Assembly: GCF_012113595.1 (NCBI RefSeq)
Contig: NZ_CP050831.1
Span: forward strand, 4,402,001 to 4,466,000
Source: Bacteroides faecium
Lineage (GTDB): Bacteria > Bacteroidota > Bacteroidia > Bacteroidales > Bacteroidaceae
Direction of reading: 5' to 3'
Length of the DNA: 64,000 bases
Shown: piece by piece, positions 41,501-49,597 of the stretch
How the letters are laid out: every line of letters starts with the position of its first letter
How positions within the stretch are numbered: position 1 is the first letter of the stretch
Made by a program: the position numbers and the translations under genes
Notes under the pieces: generated by a model
Databases searched by the model: none
What the model was told of the DNA's origin: nothing
Seen by the model: only the letters and a program-made list of their open reading frames with translations

Positions 41501-41847
41501 ATACTATTCAGGAAACTAAGGATACTTGGACACCGGATAATCCGAATGCCAAATACCCTACCTATGTTTGGGCAGATCAGTTAGGAAAAAGAAACTATTG
41601 CCGTAGTTCTTCCATGTTTGTATATAATGGTAATTATCTGGCACTTCGTGAATTGTCGCTTACTTATCGGTTGCCGTCAATATGGGCGCAAAAGGCTAAG
41701 TTAAGTAATGTCGAATTGTCCGTGACAGGACAAAACCTGGGTTATCTGACAGAAGCGAAGCATTTGTTCTCACCTGAAAAGGCGGATAACAACGGTGGCT
41801 ATCCGTTGCCTCGTACTGTGATTTTTGGTATAAACGTTTCTTTCTAA
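38521..41847 (+). CDS. SusC-like TonB-dependent transporter, 1108 aa
   Basis: Outer-membrane glycan importer. Signal peptide (LCLFCSIGAVAQ), carboxypeptidase-like domain (TITGVVSDATGEPIIG), TonB-plug (MLEEVVVTGYGGKQLRTKV) and barrel ending in GINVSF. Very similar over its whole length to the SusC at 44448, especially the first 170 residues, so the two arose by duplication. Forms an operon with susD 20 nt downstream. Substrate unknown; a host glycan is likely. Confidence 0.88.
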   Translation: MKKDILLLVLCLFCSIGAVAQTKTITGVVSDATGEPIIGASVVEVGTTNGTITDIDGKFVLNMNPDGKIRVSYIGYQVQTIDLKGKTSFRIQMKEDSEMLEEVVVTGYGGKQLRTKVTNSISKVKEETLKQGLYSNPGQALSGAVAGLSVSQTSGNPGSTPTLVLRGGTNFDGSGSPLILIDGQVRSSLSDINPDDIESMEVLKDAGATAIYGARANDGVILITTKRGKSGRAEVTLKAKFGLNYFKNSYEFLDAGDYIYWMRMGYKNAYMGDMKHPDGSAVKAWSSLSGLTSATPYGTGNAYFANDGVTPLDGNKTSSAIWSTMKYADNLAFLLDQGWQTMVDPIYGDKLIYKNTNIADFNVQTPAFSQDYNLSVSGGNEKGSYYAGLGYNKSDGTAYGNWYKRITFTFNADYKLKEWLTSSSSFNFADATWNGLPATQTAEANYFSRCLSLPPTFRGYNADGEMLLGPNSGDGNQQYNFDKFVRDQNTDKFTMNQSFTINFMKGLSLKLGAIWYYQEEKDESFNKDYLSSPGNKVTSRSTSASYDRTLDQTYNAVLNYNYQINKDHYLDAMAGFEYYDSYNKGFNASGSGAPTDDFMDLQYTSKEEGKRSIDSWHSRQRIMSFFGRVNYDYQAKYLLSLVLRKDGYSKLAKENRWGVFPGVSAGWVFSKEEFMANTSDILSFGKLRASFGLNGNVNKNFVGNYTVQGSYGSNTYNGVTGFLLGSIPNPYLMWEKSRTFEVGLDLGFLENRINANFTYYNRLTSDKYANITVPSTSGVGSVVSNNGKFQNQGFEFELAFRIIDRKDWKWNLNWNGALNKNKVVALPDNGLDRNRQDSYQVYTGYGDAKMWVGGYQEGQRPGDLYMFIAEGIYKSQDEIPAGLIDITSGNNGSTGRPLYGGAEGYNKLSDSQKGNALPIQPGDVKWKDVNGDGVIDNYDMVKVGNTVPKWTGGFNTTVSWKDLTLSARFDYALGFKAVDWKSMWIMACAQGTYNTIQETKDTWTPDNPNAKYPTYVWADQLGKRNYCRSSSMFVYNGNYLALRELSLTYRLPSIWAQKAKLSNVELSVTGQNLGYLTEAKHLFSPEKADNNGGYPLPRTVIFGINVSF

Positions 41848-41866
41848 CATATAAATAAGACAGATT

Positions 41867-43438
41867 ATGAAAAAAATAATATACATCATTTCTTTATTTG
41901 TATCTACTGTCCTTTATACATCGTGTGATGCTTTGGACCTTGCTCCTGAAGATTATTTCGGGAGTGGAAACTATTGGAATAATGAAGCACAGGTGGATGG
42001 ATATATGACAGGTATGCATTCTCAACTGAGGAGTTATTATGATATGTTCTATGTTTTGGGCGAGGTTCGCGGCGGCACACAGCGTGTAGGAACTTCATCC
42101 GAGAATACTAGCTTGAATTATGCAAACTTGCGTTCGAACGTCATCGATCAGGACAGACCGGGCATTAGCAACTGGTATGGGCTTTATTCTCCAATCATGC
42201 AAGTAAACCATTTTATTCAAAAAGTGGAGAATGAATGTAGCTTTTTGGATGATACAAACAGGAAACATTATTTAGCCCAAGCTTACGGATTAAGAGCGTT
42301 ATATTATTTCATGCTTTACAAAACATATGGCGGCGTACCTATTGTAACCGAAGTTGAATTACTGAATGGTAAGGTGACGGCTGATAAGTTTTATGTAGAA
42401 CGTTCGACGCCGGAAGCGACACTGGAGTTCATAAAGGGTGATATTGTAAAGTCTGAGAATAATTATTCGGATGTCACGGTGGCAAATGGTTACGATAAAA
42501 CGATATGGTCTAAAGCCGCTACTCTGATGCTAAAAGCTGAAATATATATGTGGGCTGCCAAAGTCTCTATTACCGGGCATACGGCTACCGGAACAACGGA
42601 TTTAAAAGTAGCCCAGTCTGCTTTGAATCAGATTATAGGTAAGTTCGAATTGCTGTCTGACTTTGAGAATGTATTTAATACTTCCAACCGTAATAATAAG
42701 GAAGTTATTTTCACTTTACATTTTGCGGATGGCGAAGCAACTAACTGGGGAGGGCAGTTCCTGTATCAGGATGCAGTATTTATCGGACAAGTATATGGAC
42801 GTGACAGCAAGCGGATAGAAACGGATACATTAAATTTAAAGGGGACTGGTGGTGTATTCCGGCACGAATATACTCATGCTTTCTGGTCTGCTTATGATGA
42901 AAAAGATATTCGTCGTGATGCTACATTCCTGGAGTACTATACCCAAGAAGATAAAGACCCTTCAAGTTTCGGATGTGTGTTGAAGAAATGTATCGGTTCG
43001 ATTAATTCTAATAATAACCGTATTTATGATACAGATGTCATCGTATATCGTTATGCGGACGCTTTGCTTATGATGGCTGAAGTTGCGAACGGGCTGGGTG
43101 AATCTTGTAGCACTTATATTAATGATGTACGTAAACGTGCTTATGGTGACGACTATGCCGGACATGAATACACTGATGGTAGTTTTGAGGAAAACGAACT
43201 GGCTATATTACACGAACGTGATAAGGAATTTGTATGGGAAGGCAAACGATGGTTTGATGTTGTGCGTATGCAGGATGCATCTCACAATTCGTTGGCATTT
43301 TCCGCAGCAGCCAACTATCCGGCTACTTCTCCTTTGATTAGTGTGAGTGAAAAGCATAAACTCTTATGGCCGTTGGATATTAGTACAATGAATATCAATC
43401 CATTGCTGGAGCAAACTCCGGGATATGAACAGGAATAG
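41867..43438 (+). CDS. SusD-like glycan-binding lipoprotein, 523 aa
   Basis: Lipobox LYTSCDALDLAP. SusD signatures: ISNWYGLYSPIMQVNHF, RALYYFMLYKTYGGVPI and the C-terminal LAILHERDKEFVWEGKRWFD, ending LLEQTPGYEQE. Partner of the SusC just upstream, and paralogous to the SusD at 47768. Confidence 0.87.
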   Translation: MKKIIYIISLFVSTVLYTSCDALDLAPEDYFGSGNYWNNEAQVDGYMTGMHSQLRSYYDMFYVLGEVRGGTQRVGTSSENTSLNYANLRSNVIDQDRPGISNWYGLYSPIMQVNHFIQKVENECSFLDDTNRKHYLAQAYGLRALYYFMLYKTYGGVPIVTEVELLNGKVTADKFYVERSTPEATLEFIKGDIVKSENNYSDVTVANGYDKTIWSKAATLMLKAEIYMWAAKVSITGHTATGTTDLKVAQSALNQIIGKFELLSDFENVFNTSNRNNKEVIFTLHFADGEATNWGGQFLYQDAVFIGQVYGRDSKRIETDTLNLKGTGGVFRHEYTHAFWSAYDEKDIRRDATFLEYYTQEDKDPSSFGCVLKKCIGSINSNNNRIYDTDVIVYRYADALLMMAEVANGLGESCSTYINDVRKRAYGDDYAGHEYTDGSFEENELAILHERDKEFVWEGKRWFDVVRMQDASHNSLAFSAAANYPATSPLISVSEKHKLLWPLDISTMNINPLLEQTPGYEQE

Positions 43439-43473
43439 GTATTAAGATTGTCGTTTTTTACAGCTAACAACAT

Positions 43474-43538
43474 TTGAGTCTGCTTTAGAAAGTTGGGAGT
43501 AACTTCATGATAGAACTAACTTTTTAAGGTAGACTCAA
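43474..43538 (+). terminator. Long hairpin with 21-nt arms, possible attenuator or terminator
   Basis: TTGAGTCTGCTTTAGAAAGTT (43474-43494, here given only as positions 1-21) pairs with 43518-43538 at 18 of 21 positions. It separates susD from the small lipoprotein gene. No T-run follows, so it may stabilise the mRNA 3' end or act as a partial terminator. Confidence 0.45.
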
Positions 43539-43555
43539 CATTTAAATCAATATTT

Positions 43556-43948
43556 ATGAAATATATATTTTTACTCCTACCTTTTTTTATTGTCTTTACC
43601 GGATGTGGTAAAGATGAAGATGAGAAAGATAAAATTATCACTTTAACTATTGCCTCGGAAAAGAGGATGTGGTACGCTGGTGGGACAGGAAGTTTGGCCC
43701 CTTATTATTTAGCTAAAAATATGGAAGATGATAAGTGGCGTTTCTTTTGTATTTATATTGAGGGTTTTGATTACGAAGAGGGATATGAATATGTAGTGGA
43801 AATAAAGGTACATGAAGAACCTGTTGATCCTACGCTGGCAGATCAGGAACTTATTTCGTATTCATTGCATAAAATAATATCAAAGGAAAAGAAAAATTCG
43901 GAGAATTTACCGGAAGATTTGGATGCGTTGACAATATACTATGATTAA
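43556..43948 (+). CDS. DUF4377-like lipoprotein, 130 aa
   Basis: Lipobox VFTGCGKDED. The WRFFCIYIEGFDYEEGYEYV segment, then VEIKVHEEPVDPTLADQ and LISYSLHKIISKEK, match the small DUF4377 family of exported Bacteroidetes proteins. Accessory to the PUL, function unknown. A short hairpin-bounded gap separates it from susD. Confidence 0.7.
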   Translation: MKYIFLLLPFFIVFTGCGKDEDEKDKIITLTIASEKRMWYAGGTGSLAPYYLAKNMEDDKWRFFCIYIEGFDYEEGYEYVVEIKVHEEPVDPTLADQELISYSLHKIISKEKKNSENLPEDLDALTIYYD

Positions 43949-44055
43949 CCGGAAGAAGGGGGACAACCCTGCTCTTTGTGCTACCCACTTTAATTGAACT
44001 GATATTAATAACTGCTTTATAACATCAGCTGATACAAATTGATATAATACTAAAT

Positions 44056-44072
44056 TAGTCCTTTCAGAACTT
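44056..44072. promoter_or_regulatory. Palindromic site 3, TAGTCC-TTTCA-GAACTT
   Basis: Counterpart of site 1 in the third PUL leader. Read on the minus strand the spacer is TGAAA, identical to site 4 at 44384-44400. It lies 74-90 nt downstream of the leftward promoter start. Confidence 0.55.
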
Positions 44073-44152
44073 GGCTATTTGTATTATTAGTATTTTTCAT
44101 TTTTATATATATAAAATGGTTAACATGCAGGCTTTGTTTCTGTAATTCGCTG

Positions 44153-44183
44153 CAAATATAAATATAATATTAATAATATCAAA
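44153..44183 (-). promoter_or_regulatory. Leftward consensus promoter in PUL 3 leader
   Basis: Minus strand TTTG (44180-44183), 19-nt spacer, TATATTTG (44153-44160), followed by GCAGCGA as in the PUL 2 copy. No coding gene downstream before the DUF4377 stop at 43948, which is on the other strand. Confidence 0.7.
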
Positions 44184-44383
44184 CTAATTAATAAAAATAT
44201 TATTTATATATCGATGTGGAAATAAAAAAAGCAATGATTGCGTTAATATAAGCCATTTATTAATTGAACTAACATATCAACTTTCCAGGTAGAAAAAAAT
44301 ATATTAATCTAATGATTTTATGAGAAAAATGCATAATCAATAATATCTATATATAGATATAAGGATAGGGAAGGATATTGACC

Positions 44384-44400
44384 AAGTTCTGAAAGAACTC
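44384..44400. promoter_or_regulatory. Palindromic site 4, AAGTTC-TGAAA-GAACTC
   Basis: Ends 47 nt before the SusC ATG, the same place as site 2 in the other PUL. Followed by TATTTAAATTA. Confidence 0.6.
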
Positions 44401-44447
44401 AAGCGATTATTTAAATTACCTTTTATTTATTCTAAAAAACTATCCTT

Positions 44448-47400
44448 ATGAAGAAAAGCATCCTTTTGTTAATCTTGTGCTTTTTCTGCTCCATAGGAGC
44501 AATGGCGCAGTCGAAATCAATTACCGGTGTGGTGACGGATGGGACCGGCGAGCCAATTATTGGTGCGAGTGTTGTCGAGGTCGGTACTACAAATGGTATC
44601 ATTACCGACATTGATGGTAAATTTACATTAAACATGAATCCGAATGGAAAAATTAAAGTTTCGTATATCGGATATCAGGCGCAGACTATTGATCTAAGGG
44701 GAAGGACTTCTTTAAAAATTCAAATGAAAGAAGATTCTGAAATGTTGGAAGAAGTGGTCGTGACGGGTTATGGAGGTAAACAGTTGCGTACAAAGGTTAC
44801 TAACTCTATTTCTAAAGTAAGCGAAGAATCGTTGAAAGTCGGTTTGTTTTCCAATCCGGCTCAGGCACTCTCTGGTGCAGTTGCCGGATTGAAAGTGACG
44901 CAAGCCTCGGGGAGTCCGGGTGCTACTCCTACTATTGTCCTTCGTGGTGGTACGGATTTTAACGGTTCGGGTTCTCCATTGGTTATTATTGACGGTCAGC
45001 TACGTGATGGATTGAGTGATATCAATCCAGAGGATATCGAATCGATGGAAGTCCTGAAAGATGCGGGAGCAACTGCTTTATACGGTGCCCGTGCAAGTAA
45101 TGGTGTGATTCTTATTACTACAAAAAGCGGAAAAAAAGGACATCGTGAAATCAATCTGAAAGTTAAGATGGGGTTGAATTATGTCAATAACCCGTATGAA
45201 TTCTTGAATGGAGAGGAATATATTAGGACTCTGCGTACTACATATTCAAAGTCCGGTTATTATTATAGCGACGGAGAATATGCCTCTATAGCACCTTTGA
45301 GTAATCTGACGAGTGCATCTCCTTTTGGCTTGGGCAATGAATTAGGCAAATCGGCATGGAACGTTATGGGTAAAACTGCGGATAATGCTTATCTGGTACA
45401 GCAGCATGGATGGAAAGAAATGACAGATCCTCTTGACCCGACACAAACAATTATATATAAGGATATTAATCCTGCTGATTATAACTTGAATAATCCTTCT
45501 TTCTCGCAAGATTATAATGTGAATATGTCTGGAGGCGGAGATAGGGCTGCTTATTATGCCGGTATTGGCTATAATCGCCAGGAAGGGTTGCCTATTGATA
45601 CCTATTATGAGAGGTATAGCTTTATTCTGAATGCAAGTTATAAAGTTACAGACTGGTTGACATCAACTTCTAATTTTAATTATAATCGTGCGAACTGGAA
45701 AAATATGCCGGGATCAAATACGAGTGAGGGCAACTATTTCGGACGTATTATGTCTACGCCTCCTACGTCACGTTATGAAGATGAATACGGCAACCCGACT
45801 TTAGGACCTGGTGTTGCAGACGGTAATCAGGCTTTCCAACCGGAGAAATGGACAAACTTCAATCAAACGGATAAGTTCACGATGATTCAATCTTTCCAGA
45901 TTGATATAATGAAGGGATTATTTGTGAAAGGAACCGCCAACTGGTATTATTCAGAAGGTTTGTATGAAAGCTTCACAAAGGATTATCTGGATAATATGTT
46001 GACGAACCATTATACGAAAACCCGCAGTACATCTGCTAAATTCGAGCGTAATTTTGCGCAGACCTATAATGCGGTACTGAATTATTCTCAGACGTTCGTA
46101 AAAGACCATAATGTAAACCTTATGTTGGGTATGGAATATTATGCGAACGAGAAACGTGGATTTTCGGGTTCAGGTTCCGGTGCTCCGACAGATGATTTCG
46201 CGGATTTGGCTTTGACGGATAAAGGCGAAGGAAAGCGTGCTATCGACTCTTGGCACGAACAATATCGTATTTTATCTTACTTCGGACGGTTGAATTACGA
46301 TTATAAAGGTAAATATTTACTTTCGGCAGTGTTCCGGCATGATGGTTATTCTTCTTTGTTGGGGGATAATCGTTGGGGATTCTTCCCGGGTGTCTCTGCC
46401 GGTTGGATTTTCGGGCAAGAGCAGTTTGTTAAAGATGCTGTCCCTTTCCTGTCGTTTGGTAAATTGCGTGCCAGTTATGGTGTGAATGGTAATGCTACGG
46501 GAATCGGTGCTTATACCTTGCAGGGCTCTTATAGCCCGGCTACTTACAATGGCAATACAGGTTTCCTGATAGGTTCGCTGCCTAACCCCGGCTTGAGATG
46601 GGAGAAAACGAAAACGGCTGAAGTCGGTTTGGATTTGAGTTTCTTTGATAATCGATTGAATGCTAACTTTACTTTCTATAATCGTTTGACTTCGGATAAG
46701 TATGCCAACTTTAGCCTTCCTTCAACGACGGGTTTTTCTTCTATTAAAAATAATAATGGAGAATTCCGTAACAGAGGTTTGGAAATAGAACTTTCCGGAA
46801 AGATTATTAATACGAAAGACTGGAAATGGAGTATGTCGGGCAATATCTCCTACAATAAGAATAAGGTGATATCTTTACCGGATAATGGTCTGGAACGTAA
46901 TCGTCAAGGCGGGCAACAGATTTATACGGGAGAAAAAATAACGAAAGAGAATGGTGAGATTGAATATGTAAAACGTTGGGTTGGTGGTACGCAGGTAGGT
47001 ATGGAACCTGGAACTATGGTCGTTTATAAATCAGAAGGTGTATATCGTAGCTGGGATGAAATTCCCGGTGATTTGGTTGTAACGTCAGGAAATTATTACG
47101 GAAAGAAACTGTACGGACCTGATGCGTGGAAAAAACTGACAAAAGCGGAGCAAAAGAATGCTTTGCCGATTATGCCTGGTGATATGAAGTGGAAAGATAT
47201 CAATGGTGATAAAATAATCGACCAGTACGACCAAGTGGAATTGGGCAATACTATTCCGCATTGGACGGGTGGTTTTAATACGACACTACGCTGGAAGAAC
47301 TTGCAACTTTACGGACGTTTCGACTTTGCTTTGGACTATTGGATTTACGACCATACTACTCCGGAGATATTCCTTGCTTGTGCGCAAGGTACTTATAATA

Positions 47401-47741
47401 CGACAACGGATGTATATAACACATGGTCGGAAGATAACCCGAACGCAAAATATCCTCGGTATGCTTATGCCGATGTTTTGACGAATGCCAATTATGCCCG
47501 TAACTCTACGATGTTTGCTTATAAGGGCAATTATCTGGCTATCCGTGAGTTGTCTCTCACTTATTCACTTCCTGAGCTTTGGGCTAAAAAAGTATTTTGT
47601 CAGAAAGTAGATGTGTCTATTACCGGACAGAATCTGGGTTATATAACTGCTGCCAATGTGGCAACTCCCGAAGTATCCAGTGCCGGTTCGGGCTATGCTT
47701 TGCCGCGAACTCTTTTATTCGGATTGAATGTGACGTTTTAA
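44448..47741 (+). CDS. SusC-like TonB-dependent transporter, 1097 aa
   Basis: Paralogue of the SusC at 38521: signal peptide (FCSIGAMAQ), carboxypeptidase-like domain (SITGVVTDGTGEPIIG), plug MLEEVVVTGYGGKQLRTKV and barrel ending GLNVTF. Differences concentrate in the loops, as expected for altered glycan specificity. Operon with susD 27 nt downstream. Confidence 0.88.
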   Translation: MKKSILLLILCFFCSIGAMAQSKSITGVVTDGTGEPIIGASVVEVGTTNGIITDIDGKFTLNMNPNGKIKVSYIGYQAQTIDLRGRTSLKIQMKEDSEMLEEVVVTGYGGKQLRTKVTNSISKVSEESLKVGLFSNPAQALSGAVAGLKVTQASGSPGATPTIVLRGGTDFNGSGSPLVIIDGQLRDGLSDINPEDIESMEVLKDAGATALYGARASNGVILITTKSGKKGHREINLKVKMGLNYVNNPYEFLNGEEYIRTLRTTYSKSGYYYSDGEYASIAPLSNLTSASPFGLGNELGKSAWNVMGKTADNAYLVQQHGWKEMTDPLDPTQTIIYKDINPADYNLNNPSFSQDYNVNMSGGGDRAAYYAGIGYNRQEGLPIDTYYERYSFILNASYKVTDWLTSTSNFNYNRANWKNMPGSNTSEGNYFGRIMSTPPTSRYEDEYGNPTLGPGVADGNQAFQPEKWTNFNQTDKFTMIQSFQIDIMKGLFVKGTANWYYSEGLYESFTKDYLDNMLTNHYTKTRSTSAKFERNFAQTYNAVLNYSQTFVKDHNVNLMLGMEYYANEKRGFSGSGSGAPTDDFADLALTDKGEGKRAIDSWHEQYRILSYFGRLNYDYKGKYLLSAVFRHDGYSSLLGDNRWGFFPGVSAGWIFGQEQFVKDAVPFLSFGKLRASYGVNGNATGIGAYTLQGSYSPATYNGNTGFLIGSLPNPGLRWEKTKTAEVGLDLSFFDNRLNANFTFYNRLTSDKYANFSLPSTTGFSSIKNNNGEFRNRGLEIELSGKIINTKDWKWSMSGNISYNKNKVISLPDNGLERNRQGGQQIYTGEKITKENGEIEYVKRWVGGTQVGMEPGTMVVYKSEGVYRSWDEIPGDLVVTSGNYYGKKLYGPDAWKKLTKAEQKNALPIMPGDMKWKDINGDKIIDQYDQVELGNTIPHWTGGFNTTLRWKNLQLYGRFDFALDYWIYDHTTPEIFLACAQGTYNTTTDVYNTWSEDNPNAKYPRYAYADVLTNANYARNSTMFAYKGNYLAIRELSLTYSLPELWAKKVFCQKVDVSITGQNLGYITAANVATPEVSSAGSGYALPRTLLFGLNVTF

Positions 47742-47767
47742 GTAACTAACTTTAAAAGAAAGAATTT

Positions 47768-49402
47768 ATGAAAAAATTGAATATACTATCTGCTGTACTG
47801 TTTGTTGCAGTAGCGGGAGGAATTTGTACTTCTTGCGCTGACAAGTTGGATCTTTCTCCTATTGATTACTATGGAAGCGGTTCATATTGGAAGACCGAAG
47901 CGCACGTGATTGGATATATGGACGGCATTCATAAGCATCTTCGTGATGCTGCATTCCAGCATACGTTTTTATGGGGAGAAGCGCGCGGGGGAAATTTGAT
48001 TACTACCGGTACCAGTTCGGATGGCATGGGTATGCTATATGGAGATATCAAGCTGCAAAATTTCGATGAGGCTCATACCGGAGTTACGGGCTTTGGAGAT
48101 GTTTTCGGACGCCTCACCAATATCAACCTCTTTATTGCCCGTGTGACGGACGCTACTTATATTGATGAAGCAAAGAAAGGGTATTATCTGGGGCAGGCTT
48201 ATGGATTGAGGGCATTTTATTATTTTGACTTGTACCGCACGTATGGCGGAGTGCCTTTGCGTCTTACGGCAGATGTGGTGGAAGGTGTAATTGATCCCAA
48301 CCAACTTTATTTAGGACGTGCGACTCCACAGGAAGTGATGGCGCAGATAAAGAAAGACTTGAATAAATCTATGGAATGTTTTGGAGATAACAATTCTTTT
48401 GACCCTAATAACAGAGGGAATAAAAAAGGATATTGGTCTAAAGCAGCCACAGAATGTCTGATGGGAGAAGTATATCTCTGGATTTCCAAAGTGACTACTG
48501 GTAATGATGCTGCCGATGAAAGTAATCTGGCTACAGCAAAGACGCATTTGCTGAATGTTTTAAATAGCTACGGGCTTGAGAGAATGGATAACTTTGAGAA
48601 TGTTTTTGAGGCTAAAAATAATAAAGGGAATAAAGAAATAATTTTTGCGGTTCGTTATGCCGAGGGAGAGGCTACTAATAGTAATAATCTCTTTACTTAT
48701 GCTATGGCTACCGGTAGCACGAAAGACAGATACAAAAAGGATGGAGAGAAGTTTTTGGATGCATTGAACATTGGCAATACAGGCAGCCAGCAGTTAGAAT
48801 ATAAAATAGAACTTTATAATAGTTTTGATGATAAAGATACACGTAAAGATGCTACGTTTATTGCTTCCTACAACAAAGATGCTGAGACTGGTGAGCTATC
48901 TTTGTATGGTACCCACGTATGCAAGAATATCGGTTATGTAAATGCCCAAGGTGCACGTATTTATTGTGGCGATTATATTATTTACCGTTTGCCATGGGTA
49001 TGGTTGACTCTTGCTGAAATTGAGAATATGCAGGGAGGAGACGTTGCTGCCTATATAAACAAAGTTCGCCAACGTGCTTATGGAGATAATTGGGATGAAG
49101 AAACTTATGGTTATAAAAATGCGGATTTCACAACGAATGAGTTAGCTATATTACATGAAAAGGATAAAGAGTTTGTTCAGGAAGGACAACGCTGGTGGGA
49201 TCTTCGCCGTATGACTTTGACAAAAGGCGGCAAACATCTGGTTTTCTGTAAAGAAGGAAATATAGGAACAGACCAGCCCGTACTAAAGGAAGAAACGGAA
49301 GCTCATAAAGTGCTTTGGCCGGTAGATATCACTCTGCTGGGCAACGACCCGCTGATTTATCAGACGCCGGGATATGACACTTATAAGCAGCAGCCGGAAT
49401 AA
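47768..49402 (+). CDS. SusD-like glycan-binding lipoprotein, 544 aa
   Basis: Lipobox ICTSCADKLDLSP. Typical RAFYYFDLYRTYGGVPLRL, NKVRQRAYGD and LAILHEKDKEFVQEGQRWWD segments, ending YQTPGYDTYKQQPE. Partner of the SusC just upstream. Last gene before the sialidase promoter at 49.54 kb. Confidence 0.87.
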   Translation: MKKLNILSAVLFVAVAGGICTSCADKLDLSPIDYYGSGSYWKTEAHVIGYMDGIHKHLRDAAFQHTFLWGEARGGNLITTGTSSDGMGMLYGDIKLQNFDEAHTGVTGFGDVFGRLTNINLFIARVTDATYIDEAKKGYYLGQAYGLRAFYYFDLYRTYGGVPLRLTADVVEGVIDPNQLYLGRATPQEVMAQIKKDLNKSMECFGDNNSFDPNNRGNKKGYWSKAATECLMGEVYLWISKVTTGNDAADESNLATAKTHLLNVLNSYGLERMDNFENVFEAKNNKGNKEIIFAVRYAEGEATNSNNLFTYAMATGSTKDRYKKDGEKFLDALNIGNTGSQQLEYKIELYNSFDDKDTRKDATFIASYNKDAETGELSLYGTHVCKNIGYVNAQGARIYCGDYIIYRLPWVWLTLAEIENMQGGDVAAYINKVRQRAYGDNWDEETYGYKNADFTTNELAILHEKDKEFVQEGQRWWDLRRMTLTKGGKHLVFCKEGNIGTDQPVLKEETEAHKVLWPVDITLLGNDPLIYQTPGYDTYKQQPE

Positions 49403-49543
49403 AAGTTAGTACATTGTGATAAAAAGCGGGATAGGTGCTAATTTGCCTGTCTTGCTTTTTATCTTATTTTTCTTTTTGAAGAAAGAAATGGTATATCAAA
49501 GTGGATTTATTAATGCTCTTGTATATAATAAAATATTTAATTA

Positions 49544-49575
49544 TTTGCTAGTAATATGATAAATTTATATCTTTG
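49544..49575 (+). promoter_or_regulatory. Promoter of the glycosidase operon
   Basis: TTTG (49544-49547), 20-nt spacer, TATCTTTG (49568-49575), a full consensus. It places the start of transcription near 49582, only about 16 nt before the ATG at 49598, and excludes the upstream 49556 start. Confidence 0.8.
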
Positions 49576-49597
49576 CATCCAAACAATTAATAATACC

